From Nocardioides sp. zg-1308 (GTDB lineage Bacteria > Actinomycetota > Actinomycetes > Propionibacteriales > Nocardioidaceae), in contig NZ_JABJQY010000001.1 of NCBI RefSeq assembly GCF_013155375.1, forward strand, positions 186,001 to 250,000: a DNA stretch of 64,000 bases. Reading direction: 5' to 3'. The notes under the pieces are model-generated. The model was not told the origin of the DNA. It did no database searches and was given only the letters and a program-made list of their open reading frames with translations. Position 1 is the stretch's first letter. Each line of letters starts with the position of its first letter. The translations under genes and the position numbers were made by a program. Shown here in pieces: positions 44,801-54,666 of this stretch.

Positions 44801-45229
44801 TCAGCCCAGGTCGGAGAACCAGATCCCGATCTCGCGGGCGGACGACTCCTCGGAGTCCGAGCCGTGCACGAGGTTCTGCTGGACCGCGAGGCCCCAGTCG
44901 CGACCGAGGTCGCCGCGGATGGTGCCCGGGGCGGCGACCGTCGGGTCGGTGGCGCCGGCGAGCGAGCGGAACCCCTCGATGCAGCGCTGGCCCTCGATCA
45001 CGACGGCGAGCACCGGGCCGGACAGCATGAACTCCACGAGCGGCTCGTAGAACGGCTTGCCCTCGTGCTCGGCGTAGTGGGCGGCGAGGATCTCGGGGGT
45101 CGCCTGCCGCAGCTCGACGGCCGCGAGCGTGTAGCCCTTGGCCTCGATCCGGCGGAGGATCTCGCCCGAGAGGCCGCGGCGCACGCCGTCGGGCTTGACG
45201 AGGACGAGGGAGCGCTGGACGTCGGTCAT
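44801..45229 (-). CDS. ndk: Nucleoside diphosphate kinase
   Basis: A 142-residue enzyme that balances nucleoside triphosphates using a phospho-histidine. RSLVLVKPDGVRRGL opens it and the catalytic His lies in NLVHGSDS near residue 117; RPGHHP-type stretch APGTIRGDLG binds nucleotide. TAGGCT at 45236-45241 ends seven bases before the ATG, so the mRNA may be leaderless. Its neighbours DUF4233 and folC match the mycobacterial order. The hairpin array starts 21 bases after its stop. Confidence 0.97.
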   Translation of the reverse strand: MTDVQRSLVLVKPDGVRRGLSGEILRRIEAKGYTLAAVELRQATPEILAAHYAEHEGKPFYEPLVEFMLSGPVLAVVIEGQRCIEGFRSLAGATDPTVAAPGTIRGDLGRDWGLAVQQNLVHGSDSEESSAREIGIWFSDLG

Positions 45230-45235
45230 GCGAGC

Positions 45236-45241
45236 AGCCTA
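45236..45241 (-). promoter_or_regulatory. -10 box of ndk
   Basis: TAGGCT lies seven bases before the ndk ATG, in the 68-bp gap after the DUF4233 gene. It would give a leaderless ndk mRNA apart from read-through from folC-DUF4233. The -35 region is weak (GACGGC). Confidence 0.45.
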
Positions 45242-45297
45242 GCCAGCACGCGCGGTGGGCCGTCGCCCAGTCCTGCCCCGGTGCCGGTGGGTGGTGC

Positions 45298-45738
45298 TCA
45301 GCCCTGCTCGGCGCGGTACGCCGCCCACGCGGCGGCCCGCTCGCGCTCGATCTTGCGGCCCAGCAGGTCGGCCGTCGCCCACAGCGCGGCGAACACGGCA
45401 CCGAGCACGAACATCGCCGGCACGACGAACCCGAGGCCCACGGCCGCGACCTGGACGGCGTACCCGGCGCCGTAGGCCCACTCCGCGCGCAGCATGCCGG
45501 CGAGGAGCAGGCAGACCACGGCGAGGCCGAGGCCGATGCTGACGGCGGTGCCGGTCGGGACGTCGGCGATCGTGATCATGACCGGGGTGGTGAGGCCCAG
45601 CGTGATGGCCTCGAGGCTCAGCACCGCGGCGCACATGCCCCGACGCGGCGAGCGCTCGGCCGCGGCGGCCGGGGGCGGGGCCGGGTCCTGGCCCGGCTCG
45701 TCGGGCTCGCCCGCGGGGTCCGGCGCCGACGTGCTCAT
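45298..45738 (-). CDS. DUF4233 membrane protein
   Basis: A 146-residue protein equivalent to mycobacterial Rv2446c by position and pattern. A 30-residue Pro/Ala/Glu-rich cytoplasmic N-terminus is followed by four hydrophobic helices; RGMCAAVLSLEAITLGLTTPV is the conserved first helix. The function is unknown. The ATG at 45738 overlaps the folC stop (ATGA), a conserved arrangement, so it may relate to folate metabolism or just be co-transcribed. Confidence 0.85.
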   Translation of the reverse strand: MSTSAPDPAGEPDEPGQDPAPPPAAAAERSPRRGMCAAVLSLEAITLGLTTPVMITIADVPTGTAVSIGLGLAVVCLLLAGMLRAEWAYGAGYAVQVAAVGLGFVVPAMFVLGAVFAALWATADLLGRKIERERAAAWAAYRAEQG

Positions 45739-47096
45739 CGGCGGCCCTTGAGCAGCGAGCGCGCCTCGCCCACCGTGACGACGGAGCCGGTGACCAGCAC
45801 CGCGCCGGCGCCGATGGAGACGTCGATCGCCTCGTGCGCCTCGGCCAGCGTGGCCGCGCGGTCGATGGCCTCTGCCAGGTCGGGGACCACGCTGACCCGG
45901 TCCTCGCCGAAGACCTCGCTCGCGACGCGGCCGAGGGCGGCCGCCGACATCGAGCGCGGGGTGGAGTTCTGCGTGCACACCACGTGCGTGAGGTGCGGCT
46001 CGAAGGCGGTCAGGAGGCCCTCGGCGTCCTTGTCCTCCATCACGCCCATCACGCCGACGAGCGGGCTGAACGAGAACGAGTCCTCGAGCGCCTCTCCGAC
46101 CGCCTCGGCGCCGTGGGGGTTGTGCGCGGCGTCCAGCACGATGGTGGGGCTGCGCCGGATGATCTCCAGCCGGCCGGGCGAGGTGACCTCGGCGAACGCC
46201 GCCCGGACCAGGTCGTCGTCGAGGACGCCCGTGCCCGCGAAGGCCTCGACGGCCGCCAGGGCGACCGCGGCGTTCTGCGCCTGGTGGGCGCCGTAGAGGG
46301 GAAGGAACACCTCGTCGTAGCGCGCCCGCAGCCCCTGCAGCGAGACCACCTGGCCGCCGACCGCCGGGGTGCGAGCGGCGACACCGAACTCGATGCCCTC
46401 GCGCGCGACCGTGGCGCCGACCTCGGTGGCCCGCGCCAGCAGCACGGCGGCCACCTCGGGGGTCTGCTCGGCCAGCACGGCCACGGAGCCCGGCTTGATG
46501 ATCCCGGCCTTCTCGACCGCGATCGTGGCCGGGTCATCGCCGAGGTACTTGGCGTGGTCGACCGCGATCGGCAGCACGACGGCGACGTCGGCGTCGACGA
46601 CGTTGGTCGCGTCCCAGCTGCCGCCCATGCCGACCTCGATCACCGCGACGTCGACCGGGGCGTCGGCGAAGGCGGAGTAGGCCATGCCGACGACGGTCTC
46701 GAAGAAGCTGAGGGGGTGGTCCTGCTCGGCGTCGACGAGGTGGGTGTAGGGGGCCACGTCGTTGAACGCGCGGACGAAGGCCTCGTCGTCGAGCGGCTCG
46801 CCGTCGATCGTGATCCGCTCGCTCATCCGCTCCAGGTGCGGGGAGGTGAACCGTCCCGTGCGCAGGTCCAGGGCGCGCAGCAGCGTCTCCACCATCCGGC
46901 TCGTGCTGGTCTTGCCGTTGGTGCCCGTCAGGTGGACGGCGCGGAACGAGCGCTGCGGCTCCCCGAGCAGCTCGATGAACGCCTCGATCCGGTCCAGGCT
47001 CGGCTCGAGCTTGCTCTCGGGCCAGCGGGACAGGAGGGCGTCCTCGACCTCGTCGAAGGTCTGGGCGAGCCGGGGCGTGTCGGGAGCGTCAGTCAT
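45735..47096 (-). CDS. folC: Folylpolyglutamate synthase / dihydrofolate synthase
   Basis: A 453-residue ATP-dependent ligase of the Mur family that adds glutamate to folates. The P-loop is HLTGTNGKTSTS (about 55-66), followed by TGRFTSPHLERMSERI (omega loop, folate side), EVGMGGSWDATNVV and the C-terminal DAAHNPHGAEAV. ATG at 47096 has GAGGAGCC just upstream and overlaps the GNAT gene by eight bases. In mycobacteria folC directly follows valS; here a GNAT gene is in between and valS points the other way. Confidence 0.95.
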   Translation of the reverse strand: MTDAPDTPRLAQTFDEVEDALLSRWPESKLEPSLDRIEAFIELLGEPQRSFRAVHLTGTNGKTSTSRMVETLLRALDLRTGRFTSPHLERMSERITIDGEPLDDEAFVRAFNDVAPYTHLVDAEQDHPLSFFETVVGMAYSAFADAPVDVAVIEVGMGGSWDATNVVDADVAVVLPIAVDHAKYLGDDPATIAVEKAGIIKPGSVAVLAEQTPEVAAVLLARATEVGATVAREGIEFGVAARTPAVGGQVVSLQGLRARYDEVFLPLYGAHQAQNAAVALAAVEAFAGTGVLDDDLVRAAFAEVTSPGRLEIIRRSPTIVLDAAHNPHGAEAVGEALEDSFSFSPLVGVMGVMEDKDAEGLLTAFEPHLTHVVCTQNSTPRSMSAAALGRVASEVFGEDRVSVVPDLAEAIDRAATLAEAHEAIDVSIGAGAVLVTGSVVTVGEARSLLKGRR

Positions 47097-48063
47097 GGCT
47101 CCTCGAGTCTAGGGACACGTGCTCGCCGCGCACGACCCGCGGAGGCCGGGGCGCACCGCCCGGACGGACGAGGTGCTCCGCCATCTCGACGGCCGGCTCG
47201 TAGCCCAGGGCGGCGTAGATCTTGTTGGACGTCGGGTTGGCCCGGTCGGTGAACAGGCACATCCGGTGGCCGGCCTCGAGCCCGCGGCGGGTCAGCTCGC
47301 CGACGACGTACGACGCGATGCCGCGCCCCCGGTGCTCGCGGGGGGTGTAGACCGGGCCGACGCGCGCGACGCCGAAGGAGGGCAGTCCGGCCCCGGTCAG
47401 GTGGGCGACGGTGCCGTCCGGCAGCTCCCACAGCCACTCGACCCCCTCGCGGATCCGCACGAGGACGCTGTCGAGCGTGTTGTGCTCGCCCGACGTGGGG
47501 TCGGGCTCGCGACCCGCCTGCTCGTCGGCCTCGACGTGGAACGCCTCGAACCACGCGAGCACCAGGTCGGCGTCGTCCTCCGTGGCGAGGCGCAGCCGAC
47601 CCTCGGGTGGCGGAGGGACGTGCACAGTGGTGGCCTCCCACAGCCGGGTGGCCTTGGCGACGACCACCTCGCCGCCCGTGAGCTCGGCGGTCGTGCGAGC
47701 CAGCACCTCGGCCCCGGGCAGGGCCCCGTTGGCGCCGCCGAGAAGCTCACCACGCCCGTGCAGCGCGACGGCGAGGGCGCGCGCGGCGTCGTCCGGCATC
47801 GGCAGGGAGAACGTCGGGTAGGGCTTGAACGGCGCCGTCCGCATCGCCGCGCTCACGACCTCGCCGGATCCGTCGCGCACGACCGCCCACCATCGCGCGA
47901 AGGGGGCGTCGACCTCGAGCCACTCGTCGCGGCCGTCGGCCAGCTCGCGCGACGTCCGCTCGCTCACGCTGGCGATCACGCTGCCCAGCACGGGGTCCGC
48001 GGCGAGCACGTGGCCGGCCGCCTCGAGGAAGGGCTGCGGGGTGTCGAAGAACTCCAGCTCCAT
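47089..48063 (-). CDS. GNAT family N-acetyltransferase
   Basis: A 324-residue protein with two GNAT-like halves. The C-terminal half has the acetyl-CoA loop PREHRGRGIASYVVGEL (R/Q-x-x-G-x-G/A) and FTDRANPTSNKIYAALGYEP, the typical N-x-x-x-x-x-Y end. The N-terminal half is a degenerate fold. It is of the FR47/actinobacterial type with unknown acceptor. TAGCGT (48070-48075) seven bases before the ATG suggests a leaderless mRNA. It is divergent from valS across a 77-bp gap and overlaps folC by eight bases. Confidence 0.87.
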   Translation of the reverse strand: MELEFFDTPQPFLEAAGHVLAADPVLGSVIASVSERTSRELADGRDEWLEVDAPFARWWAVVRDGSGEVVSAAMRTAPFKPYPTFSLPMPDDAARALAVALHGRGELLGGANGALPGAEVLARTTAELTGGEVVVAKATRLWEATTVHVPPPPEGRLRLATEDDADLVLAWFEAFHVEADEQAGREPDPTSGEHNTLDSVLVRIREGVEWLWELPDGTVAHLTGAGLPSFGVARVGPVYTPREHRGRGIASYVVGELTRRGLEAGHRMCLFTDRANPTSNKIYAALGYEPAVEMAEHLVRPGGAPRPPRVVRGEHVSLDSRSHD

Positions 48064-48140
48064 GCGCCGACGCTAGCGACGGACGACGGCCGGTCGATAC
48101 TCGTTTTCGCAGGCAGGAGGCCCGTCCATAGACTTCCGGC
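48064..48140. promoter_or_regulatory. Divergent promoters for the GNAT-folC operon and valS
   Basis: Minus strand: TAGCGT (48070-48075), seven bases before the GNAT ATG. Plus strand: TTCGCA (48106-48111), a 17-base spacer and TAGACT (48129-48134), seven bases before the valS ATG. Both transcripts would be leaderless. The region is too short for a T-box leader, so valS is not controlled that way here. Confidence 0.55.
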
Positions 48141-50771
48141 ATGACTGAGACTCCTGCCACCCAGACGCCGGACGCCGGCCCGGACACGACGAGCACCGAC
48201 GCGCGTGCCGTCGTCGTACCGGAGCGTCCCGCCCTGGAGGGCCTGGAGGAGAAGTGGTCGCGCACGTGGGCCGAGAACGACACGTACGCCTTCGACCGCA
48301 CCCAGCCGCGCGAGAACGTCTACTCCATCGACACGCCGCCGCCGACCGTCAGCGGGTCGCTGCACGTGGGTCACGTCTACTCCTACAGCCACACCGACCT
48401 GATCGCGCGCTACCAGCGCATGCAGGGCAAGGCCGTGTTCTACCCGATCGGCTGGGACGACAACGGCCTGCCGACCGAGCGCCGGGTCCAGAACTACTTC
48501 GGCGTCCGGTGCGACCCCGCCCTGCCCTACGACGCCGACTTCACGCCGCCGGAGAAGCCGGACCCCAAGAAGCAGGTCCCGATCAGCCGACCCAACTTCA
48601 TCGAGCTGTGCGAGCAGCTGGTCGTCGAGGACGAGAAGGCCTTCGAGGCCCTGTGGCGCCAGCTCGGCCTGTCGGTCCAGTGGGACCCGACCTACACCAC
48701 CATCGGCGACCACTCGCGCACCGTGAGCCAGCGGGCGTTCCTGCGCAACTTCGCCCGCGGCGAGGCCTACCTCTCCGAGGCGCCCACGCTCTGGGACGTC
48801 ACCTTCCAGACGGCCGTCGCCCAGGCCGAGCTCGAGGCGCGCGACTACCCCGGCCACTACCACCGCATCGCCTTCCACCGCCCCGACGGCACCCCGCTGC
48901 ACATCGAGACGACCCGCCCCGAGCTCATCCCGAGCGTCGTCGCGCTGGTCGCCCACCCCGACGACGAGCGCTACCAGGGCCTGTTCGGCACCACGGTCAC
49001 GTCGCCGGTCTTCGGCGTGGAGATCCCCGTCCTGGCACACCCGGCGGCCGAACCCGACAAGGGCGCCGGCATCGCGATGTGCTGCACCTTCGGCGACCTC
49101 ACCGACGTCATGTGGTGGCGCGAGCTCAGCCTCCCGGTCCGCACGGTGGTCGGCCGCGACGGCCGGCTCACCCGCGAGACCCCCGAGTGGCTGGCCGCCG
49201 ACGCCGCGTCGACGGCGTACGCCGAGCTGGCGGGCAAGACGACGTTCAGCGCCCGCGAGGCGATGGTCGGCCTGCTCCGCGAGTCGGGCGACCTCGACGG
49301 CGAGCCGACGCCGACCCAGCGGATGGCGAACTTCTACGAGAAGGGCGACAAGCCGCTCGAGATCGTCGCCACCCGCCAGTGGTACATCAAGAACGGCGGC
49401 AAGGACGCGGCGCTGCGCAAGGAGATGCTGGTCCGCGGCGAGGAGATCACCTGGATCCCCGCCCACATGAAGCACCGCTACGACAACTGGGTCGGCGGCC
49501 TCAACGGCGACTGGCTCATCTCGCGCCAGCGGTTCTTCGGCGTCCCGTTCCCGGTCTGGTACCCCCTCGACGCCGACGGTGAGCCCGACCACGACCACCC
49601 GCTGATGCCCAGCGAGGACCAGCTGCCGGTCGACCCGTCGACGCAGGCGCCGCACGGCTACACCGAGGACCAGCGGGGGAGGCCCGGCGGCTTCGTCGGC
49701 GACCCCGACGTGATGGACACGTGGGCCACCTCGTCCCTCACGCCGCAGATCGCCGGCATGTGGGCGGTGGACGACGACCTGTTCTCGCGCGTCTTCCCCT
49801 ACGACCTCGCGACCCAGGCCCACGACATCATCCGCACCTGGCTGTTCGCCCGCGTCGTCCGCGCCGACTTCGAGCACCAGGCCGCGCCGTGGTCGCACGC
49901 CATGATCTCCGGCTTCATCGTCGACCCCGACCGCAAGAAGATGTCGAAGTCCAAGGGCAACGTCGTCGTCCCGACCGACATCCTCGACAAGTACGGCGCC
50001 GACGCCGTCCGCTGGCGCGCCGCCATCGGCCGTCCCGGCTCCGACTCGCCCTTCGACGAGTCGCAGATGAAGGTCGGCCGCCGGCTGGCGATGAAGGTCC
50101 TCAACGCCTCGAAGTTCGTCCTCGGCAACGTCGGGGCCACGCACCTGACCCCCAGCGCCGTCAGCGCACCGGTGGACTGCGCGCTGCTCGGGCGGCTCGA
50201 GATCGTGGTTCGCAGGGCCACCGAGGCTTTCGACGCCTACGACTACACGACCGCGCTCGAGGTCACCGAGAAGTTCTTCTGGGAGTTCTGCGACGACTAC
50301 CTCGAGCTGGTCAAGGAGCGCGCCTACCGCACCGAGGGCGGTGCGGCCACCGACTCGGCCCGCGCCACGCTCGCGATCGCGCTGCACACGCAGCTGCGGC
50401 TGCTCGCGCCGTTCCTGCCCTACGCCACCGAGGAGGTCTGGTCGTGGTGGCAGGAAGGGTCGATCCACCACGCCTCGTGGCCGACCGCTGCGGACCTCGG
50501 CTCCGCCGCTGCCGCGCAGCCGCTGGTGCTCGACGCCGTCGCGGGCGCCCTCACCGGGATCCGCGGGGCGAAGTCGCAGGCCAAGGCCAAGATGCGCGCC
50601 CCGCTCTCCCGCGTGGTGATCACCGGCCCGTCGTCGCTGGTCGACGCAGCCCGGCAGGCCGAGGACGACCTGCGCGCCGTCGGCACCATCGTCGGCGACC
50701 TGGAGTTCGTCACCGACGAGTCTGCGACCGAGCTGCGGGTCAGCGCGGAGCTCGCGCCGACGGAGGAGTGA
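48141..50771 (+). CDS. valS: Valyl-tRNA synthetase, archaeal/rickettsial type
   Basis: An 876-residue class I synthetase charging tRNA-Val, with an editing domain. HIGH motif: [20 protein letters not shown] (75-78); KMSKS motif: [10 protein letters not shown] (about 600). The stretch [18 protein letters not shown] replaces the bacterial form with PGTDHAGIATQ, and the protein ends after the anticodon-binding domain with no C-terminal coiled-coil arm. Both traits are those of archaeal and rickettsial ValRS. The ATG at 48141 follows a -10 box by seven bases. Unlike in mycobacteria it is transcribed opposite to folC, so the native gene may have been replaced. Confidence 0.95.
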   Translation: MTETPATQTPDAGPDTTSTDARAVVVPERPALEGLEEKWSRTWAENDTYAFDRTQPRENVYSIDTPPPTVSGSLHVGHVYSYSHTDLIARYQRMQGKAVFYPIGWDDNGLPTERRVQNYFGVRCDPALPYDADFTPPEKPDPKKQVPISRPNFIELCEQLVVEDEKAFEALWRQLGLSVQWDPTYTTIGDHSRTVSQRAFLRNFARGEAYLSEAPTLWDVTFQTAVAQAELEARDYPGHYHRIAFHRPDGTPLHIETTRPELIPSVVALVAHPDDERYQGLFGTTVTSPVFGVEIPVLAHPAAEPDKGAGIAMCCTFGDLTDVMWWRELSLPVRTVVGRDGRLTRETPEWLAADAASTAYAELAGKTTFSAREAMVGLLRESGDLDGEPTPTQRMANFYEKGDKPLEIVATRQWYIKNGGKDAALRKEMLVRGEEITWIPAHMKHRYDNWVGGLNGDWLISRQRFFGVPFPVWYPLDADGEPDHDHPLMPSEDQLPVDPSTQAPHGYTEDQRGRPGGFVGDPDVMDTWATSSLTPQIAGMWAVDDDLFSRVFPYDLATQAHDIIRTWLFARVVRADFEHQAAPWSHAMISGFIVDPDRKKMSKSKGNVVVPTDILDKYGADAVRWRAAIGRPGSDSPFDESQMKVGRRLAMKVLNASKFVLGNVGATHLTPSAVSAPVDCALLGRLEIVVRRATEAFDAYDYTTALEVTEKFFWEFCDDYLELVKERAYRTEGGAATDSARATLAIALHTQLRLLAPFLPYATEEVWSWWQEGSIHHASWPTAADLGSAAAAQPLVLDAVAGALTGIRGAKSQAKAKMRAPLSRVVITGPSSLVDAARQAEDDLRAVGTIVGDLEFVTDESATELRVSAELAPTEE

Positions 50772-50790
50772 CCTCGAGCTCGCCCTGGGC

Positions 50791-51040
50791 AGCGGTGAGT
50801 GAGGCAGGTTCCGGGGCTCCGGAACGTGTCTCACCCACCGCTGCTCGCCCTGGGCGGTGAGTGAGGCAGCTTTTGAGGCCCGGAGACCTTGCGTCACTCA
50901 CCGCCACCCCGGCGTGTGCGTACGACGCGCGCGCGCGAGCGGTGAGTGAGGCAACTTCTGACGACCGGAAACCTGCGTCACTCACCGCCACCACGGCGTG
51001 TGTCGTACGACGCGCGCGCGAGCGGTGGCTCGGCCACCGC
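50791..51040. repeat. Second hairpin array between convergent genes
   Basis: Three long hairpins at 50791-50842, 50853-50905 and 50939-50988, then a short relic at 51022-51040. Units 2 and 3 begin GCGGTGAGTGAGGCA and end TGCGTCACTCACCGC: an 11-12 bp stem, one G-G mismatch, 3 pairs and a loop of 20-21 bases. Unit 1 is a variant with an inner 7-bp hairpin (GTTCCGG/CCGGAAC). The spacers after units 2 and 3 share CGGCGTGTG, CGTACGACGCGCGCG. It lies between valS and the minus-strand repeat protein, so it can act as a two-way terminator. The family is unknown to me. Confidence 0.88.
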
Positions 51041-51052
51041 CCGGGCGACGAA

Positions 51053-51754
51053 CTAGCGGCTGGCCTTCTCCGCAGCCTTCGCCGCGTCCTTCTCAGCCTT
51101 CGCCGCGTCCCGCTCAGCCTTCTCCGCAGCCTTCGCCGCGTCCCGCTCAGCCTTTTCCGCAGCCTTGGCCGCGTCCCGCTCAGCCTTCGCAGCCGCCTTG
51201 GCAGCGTCACGCTCAGCCTTCTCCGCAGCCTTCGCCGCATCTCGCTCAGCCTTCTCCGCAGCCTTCGCCGCGTCCCGCTCAGCCTTCGCGGCAGCCTTGT
51301 CAGCCGCCTTCTCGGTCGCCTCGGTCGCCTCGGCGGCCTCGCGCTCGGCCTTCTCCGCGGCCTGCTCGGCCTCGCGGTCGCGCGACGCCCGCTCACGGGA
51401 CTGCTGCTCGGTGCTGGAGGTGCTCACCTGGTCCCCCGCACGGCCGGACATCGCGGCGCCAGTGGCCTCGGTGCCCCGGGCGGAGCCCGAGCCGGAGAGC
51501 GAGGCGGCCGCGGCAGCGGCGGTGAGGGCGAGCGGCTGGGCGCTCAGCTCGGCGGGGATGACGACCTCGAACGGCTCCGTCGACCGCGGCGCGGGGGCAG
51601 CGTCAGGCCTGACGGACGTGGCGGCGGCGATCGGCTTGCCGGGGCGCAGGAAGTCCGCACCCCACCCACGACCCACCGAGACGGCCATCAGGACCGCGCA
51701 CAGCACGGCCACGAGCGCGAAGCCGATGAGCGGCCTCTTCTGGTCGACCCCCAC
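51053..51754 (-). CDS. Single-pass membrane protein with Lys/Glu/Ala repeat tail
   Basis: A 233-residue protein I cannot assign. A short basic N-terminus precedes one TM helix (LIGFALVAVLCAVLMAVSV, about 9-27). A linker of about 75 residues has Ala and Ser. From about 105 to the end it is a highly charged helix, with six near-perfect copies of KAERDAAKAAE, probably outside the cytoplasm. The GTG at 51754 is chosen for GGAAGGGGA five bases upstream; ATGs at 51772 and 51802 are alternatives. It follows clpX but has its own upstream region. The tail could be a spacer across the wall or a nucleic-acid/polyanion binder. Confidence 0.65.
   Translation of the reverse strand: MGVDQKRPLIGFALVAVLCAVLMAVSVGRGWGADFLRPGKPIAAATSVRPDAAPAPRSTEPFEVVIPAELSAQPLALTAAAAAASLSGSGSARGTEATGAAMSGRAGDQVSTSSTEQQSRERASRDREAEQAAEKAEREAAEATEATEKAADKAAAKAERDAAKAAEKAERDAAKAAEKAERDAAKAAAKAERDAAKAAEKAERDAAKAAEKAERDAAKAEKDAAKAAEKASR
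51059..51300. repeat. 33-bp tandem repeats coding KAERDAAKAAE
   Basis: The unit CAGCCTTCTCCGCAGCCTTC followed by GCCGCGTCCCGCT recurs with small changes about seven times. It keeps the frame of the membrane protein gene and encodes 11-residue helical repeats. Slippage or recombination can change its length. Confidence 0.85.
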
Positions 51755-51841
51755 GGGTTCCCCTTCCCACATGCTGGCGAGACGCCAGTGTGGGCGGGTC
51801 ATGACGCGTGATCCGCGTCGATGGCCCGGAATGGCCCGAAA

Positions 51842-51861
51842 TGACTAGGAGCGACTAGTCA
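51842..51861. promoter_or_regulatory. Inverted repeat after clpX
   Basis: TGACTAG and CTAGTCA face each other across six bases, 15 bases after the clpX stop. It could be a weak terminator of clpX or an operator for the downstream repeat-protein gene. It is unusually AT-rich for this genome. Confidence 0.4.
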
Positions 51862-51875
51862 CATGGGACCAGGGG

Positions 51876-53156
<1,281 letters not shown>

Positions 53157-53235
53157 GAGTTGTGTCCTCCAGTCTCGCCGGGTGGGGGCCCCGGCATTCA
53201 ACACCTTGCAACGGGCCCCACGACGGTACCCCGTG

Positions 53236-53256
53236 CCGGCCCCCAGCGGGGGCCGG
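53236..53256 (-). terminator. Terminator after clpP1-clpP2
   Basis: A perfect 9-bp stem, CCGGCCCCC against GGGGGCCGG, with a 3-base loop lies 43 bases past the clpP2 stop. It should end most clpP1P2 transcripts before clpX. TACCGT at 53223-53228, just downstream, may be the -10 of a clpX promoter. Confidence 0.7.
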
Positions 53257-53298
53257 ACACGAGATGTCGGGTGCCCTCATTCCGGTCTCGGACCGGGG

Positions 53299-53907
53299 TC
53301 AGACGAGCGCCGGGGCGCCCTTGCGGGACTCGATGACCGCGTCGATGAGGCCGTACTCGACGGCCTGTTCGGCGGTCAGGATCTTGTCGCGCTCGATGTC
53401 GCGGCTGACCTGGTCGATGTCCTTGCCGCTCGAGTCGGCGATCATCCGCTCCAGCAGCTCGCGCATGCGCAGGATCTCGTTGGCCTGGATCTCGATGTCG
53501 GAGGTCTGGCCGAACGTGCCCTCGGTGTAGGGCTGGTGGATGAGGATGCGGCTGTTGGGCAGCGCCATCCGCTTGCCCTTGGCGCCGGCGCCGAGCAGGA
53601 TCGCGGCCGCCGAGGCCGCCTGGCCCAGGCACACCGTCTGCACGTCGGGCTTGATGAAGCGCATCGTGTCGTAGATCGCAGTCAGCGCGGTGAACGAGCC
53701 ACCGGGGCTGTTGATGTAGATGCTGATGTCGGTGTCGGGGTTCATCGTCTCCAGGCACATCAGCTGGGCGATCACCGCGTTGGCGACGTCGTCGCTGATC
53801 GGCGTGCCGAGGTAGATGATCCGCTCCTCGAACAGCTTGGCGTAGGGGTCGATGCGGCGGAAGCCGTAGGAGGTGCGCTCTTCCCACTGCGGGATGTAGT
53901 AGTTCAT
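53299..53907 (-). CDS. clpP2: ATP-dependent Clp protease proteolytic subunit ClpP2
   Basis: A 202-residue serine peptidase, second subunit of the mixed ClpP1P2 tetradecamer of actinobacteria. Catalytic Ser99 in VCLGQAASAAA, His124 in RILIHQPY, and an Asp in the late DIERDKILTAEQAVEYGLID region. The N-terminus MNYYIPQWEERTSYG is typical of the actinobacterial ClpP2 class. ATG at 53907 is one base after the clpP1 stop (TGACATG) with AAGGA upstream, so the two are co-translated. Confidence 0.97.
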   Translation of the reverse strand: MNYYIPQWEERTSYGFRRIDPYAKLFEERIIYLGTPISDDVANAVIAQLMCLETMNPDTDISIYINSPGGSFTALTAIYDTMRFIKPDVQTVCLGQAASAAAILLGAGAKGKRMALPNSRILIHQPYTEGTFGQTSDIEIQANEILRMRELLERMIADSSGKDIDQVSRDIERDKILTAEQAVEYGLIDAVIESRKGAPALV

Positions 53908-53908
53908 G

Positions 53909-54550
53909 TCAGTCCTTGGTCCGGGCCGGGCGGCCCTCGTCGGCGGCTTCGCGGGCGCTGGTGATGACCTGGTCGACGAGGCCGTACTCGACGGCCTGGT
54001 CGGCGGTGAACCACCGGTCACGGTCGGCGTCGGCGACGACCTGCTCGACGGTCTGGCCGGTGTGCTCGGCGATCAGGTCCAGCAGCACCTTCTTGATGTG
54101 GATCGACTGCTGGGCCTGGATCTTGATGTCCGAGGCCGAGCCGCCCATGCCCGAGGAGGGCTGGTGCATCATGATGCGGGCGTGGGGCAGGGCGTAGCGC
54201 TTGCCCTTCGTGCCGGCGCACAGCAGGAACTGGCCCATCGAGGCTGCCAGTCCCATGCCGACGGTCGCCACGTCGTTGGGGATGTAGTTCATCGTGTCGT
54301 AGATCGCCATGCCGGCGTCGACGGAGCCACCGGGGCTGTTGATGTGGAGGAAGATGTCGGCCTCCGGGTCCTCGGCGGAGAGCAGCAGGAGCTGGGCGCA
54401 GATCGCGTTGGCGTTCTGGTCGCGCACCTCCGAGCCGAGGAAGACGATGCGCTCACGGAGGAGGCGCTGGTAGATGTGGTCGTCGAGGCCATACATCCCA
54501 CCGGCGCCGTTCATCTCGGGCGAGAGGGCTGGGCTGGAGTTCTGGTTCAC
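53909..54550 (-). CDS. clpP1: ATP-dependent Clp protease proteolytic subunit ClpP1
   Basis: A 213-residue serine peptidase. [19 protein letters not shown] is the family core; the catalytic Ser104 is in [10 protein letters not shown] and His129 in RIMMHQP. The first 20 residues are likely a propeptide, as in mycobacterial ClpP1. GTG at 54550 follows TAGTGT (54558-54563) by eight bases, so the mRNA seems leaderless. It is the first gene of clpP1-clpP2 and has a ClgR-like box upstream. ClpP1 and ClpP2 together degrade damaged proteins with ClpX or ClpC1. Confidence 0.97.
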   Translation of the reverse strand: MNQNSSPALSPEMNGAGGMYGLDDHIYQRLLRERIVFLGSEVRDQNANAICAQLLLLSAEDPEADIFLHINSPGGSVDAGMAIYDTMNYIPNDVATVGMGLAASMGQFLLCAGTKGKRYALPHARIMMHQPSSGMGGSASDIKIQAQQSIHIKKVLLDLIAEHTGQTVEQVVADADRDRWFTADQAVEYGLVDQVITSAREAADEGRPARTKD

Positions 54551-54557
54551 GCTGGCG

Positions 54558-54618
54558 ACACTAGCCGGAAGGTCGGACACTTCCACGCGAGAACCCCCCC
54601 TGTTCGCCCACAGCGGAT
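54558..54618 (-). promoter_or_regulatory. clpP1 promoter with ClgR-like operator
   Basis: The -10 TAGTGT is at 54558-54563. At 54605-54615 the sequence CGCCCACAGCG, within TGTTCGCCCACAGCGGAT, matches the core CGC-Y-N-A-N-R-GCG of the published ClgR operator. It lies about 55-65 bases before the expected start of transcription, a good place for an activator. ClgR activates clpP1P2 in corynebacteria, streptomycetes and mycobacteria. The regulator gene is not in the window. Confidence 0.6.
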
Positions 54619-54666
54619 TCACGGGCGCCCGGGCGGGTCGCAGGCGCCCGGCCCGGACCGGCGCCG

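Noticed and set aside
44348..45475. A 375-codon plus-strand frame with repeated VVAAHH...CRH segments
   Set aside because: It reads through the hairpin array and then antisense to ndk and part of DUF4233; the repeats in the protein only mirror the DNA repeats, and there is no start context.
48064..48140. T-box leader for valS
   Set aside because: Only 77 bp separate valS from the divergent GNAT gene and the promoter box sits next to the ATG, so there is no room for a leader RNA.
53157..53204. Longer ClpX start at 53204
   Set aside because: The extra residues are not conserved, and GGAGG is properly spaced for the GTG at 53156, where the universal ARIGDGG start lies.
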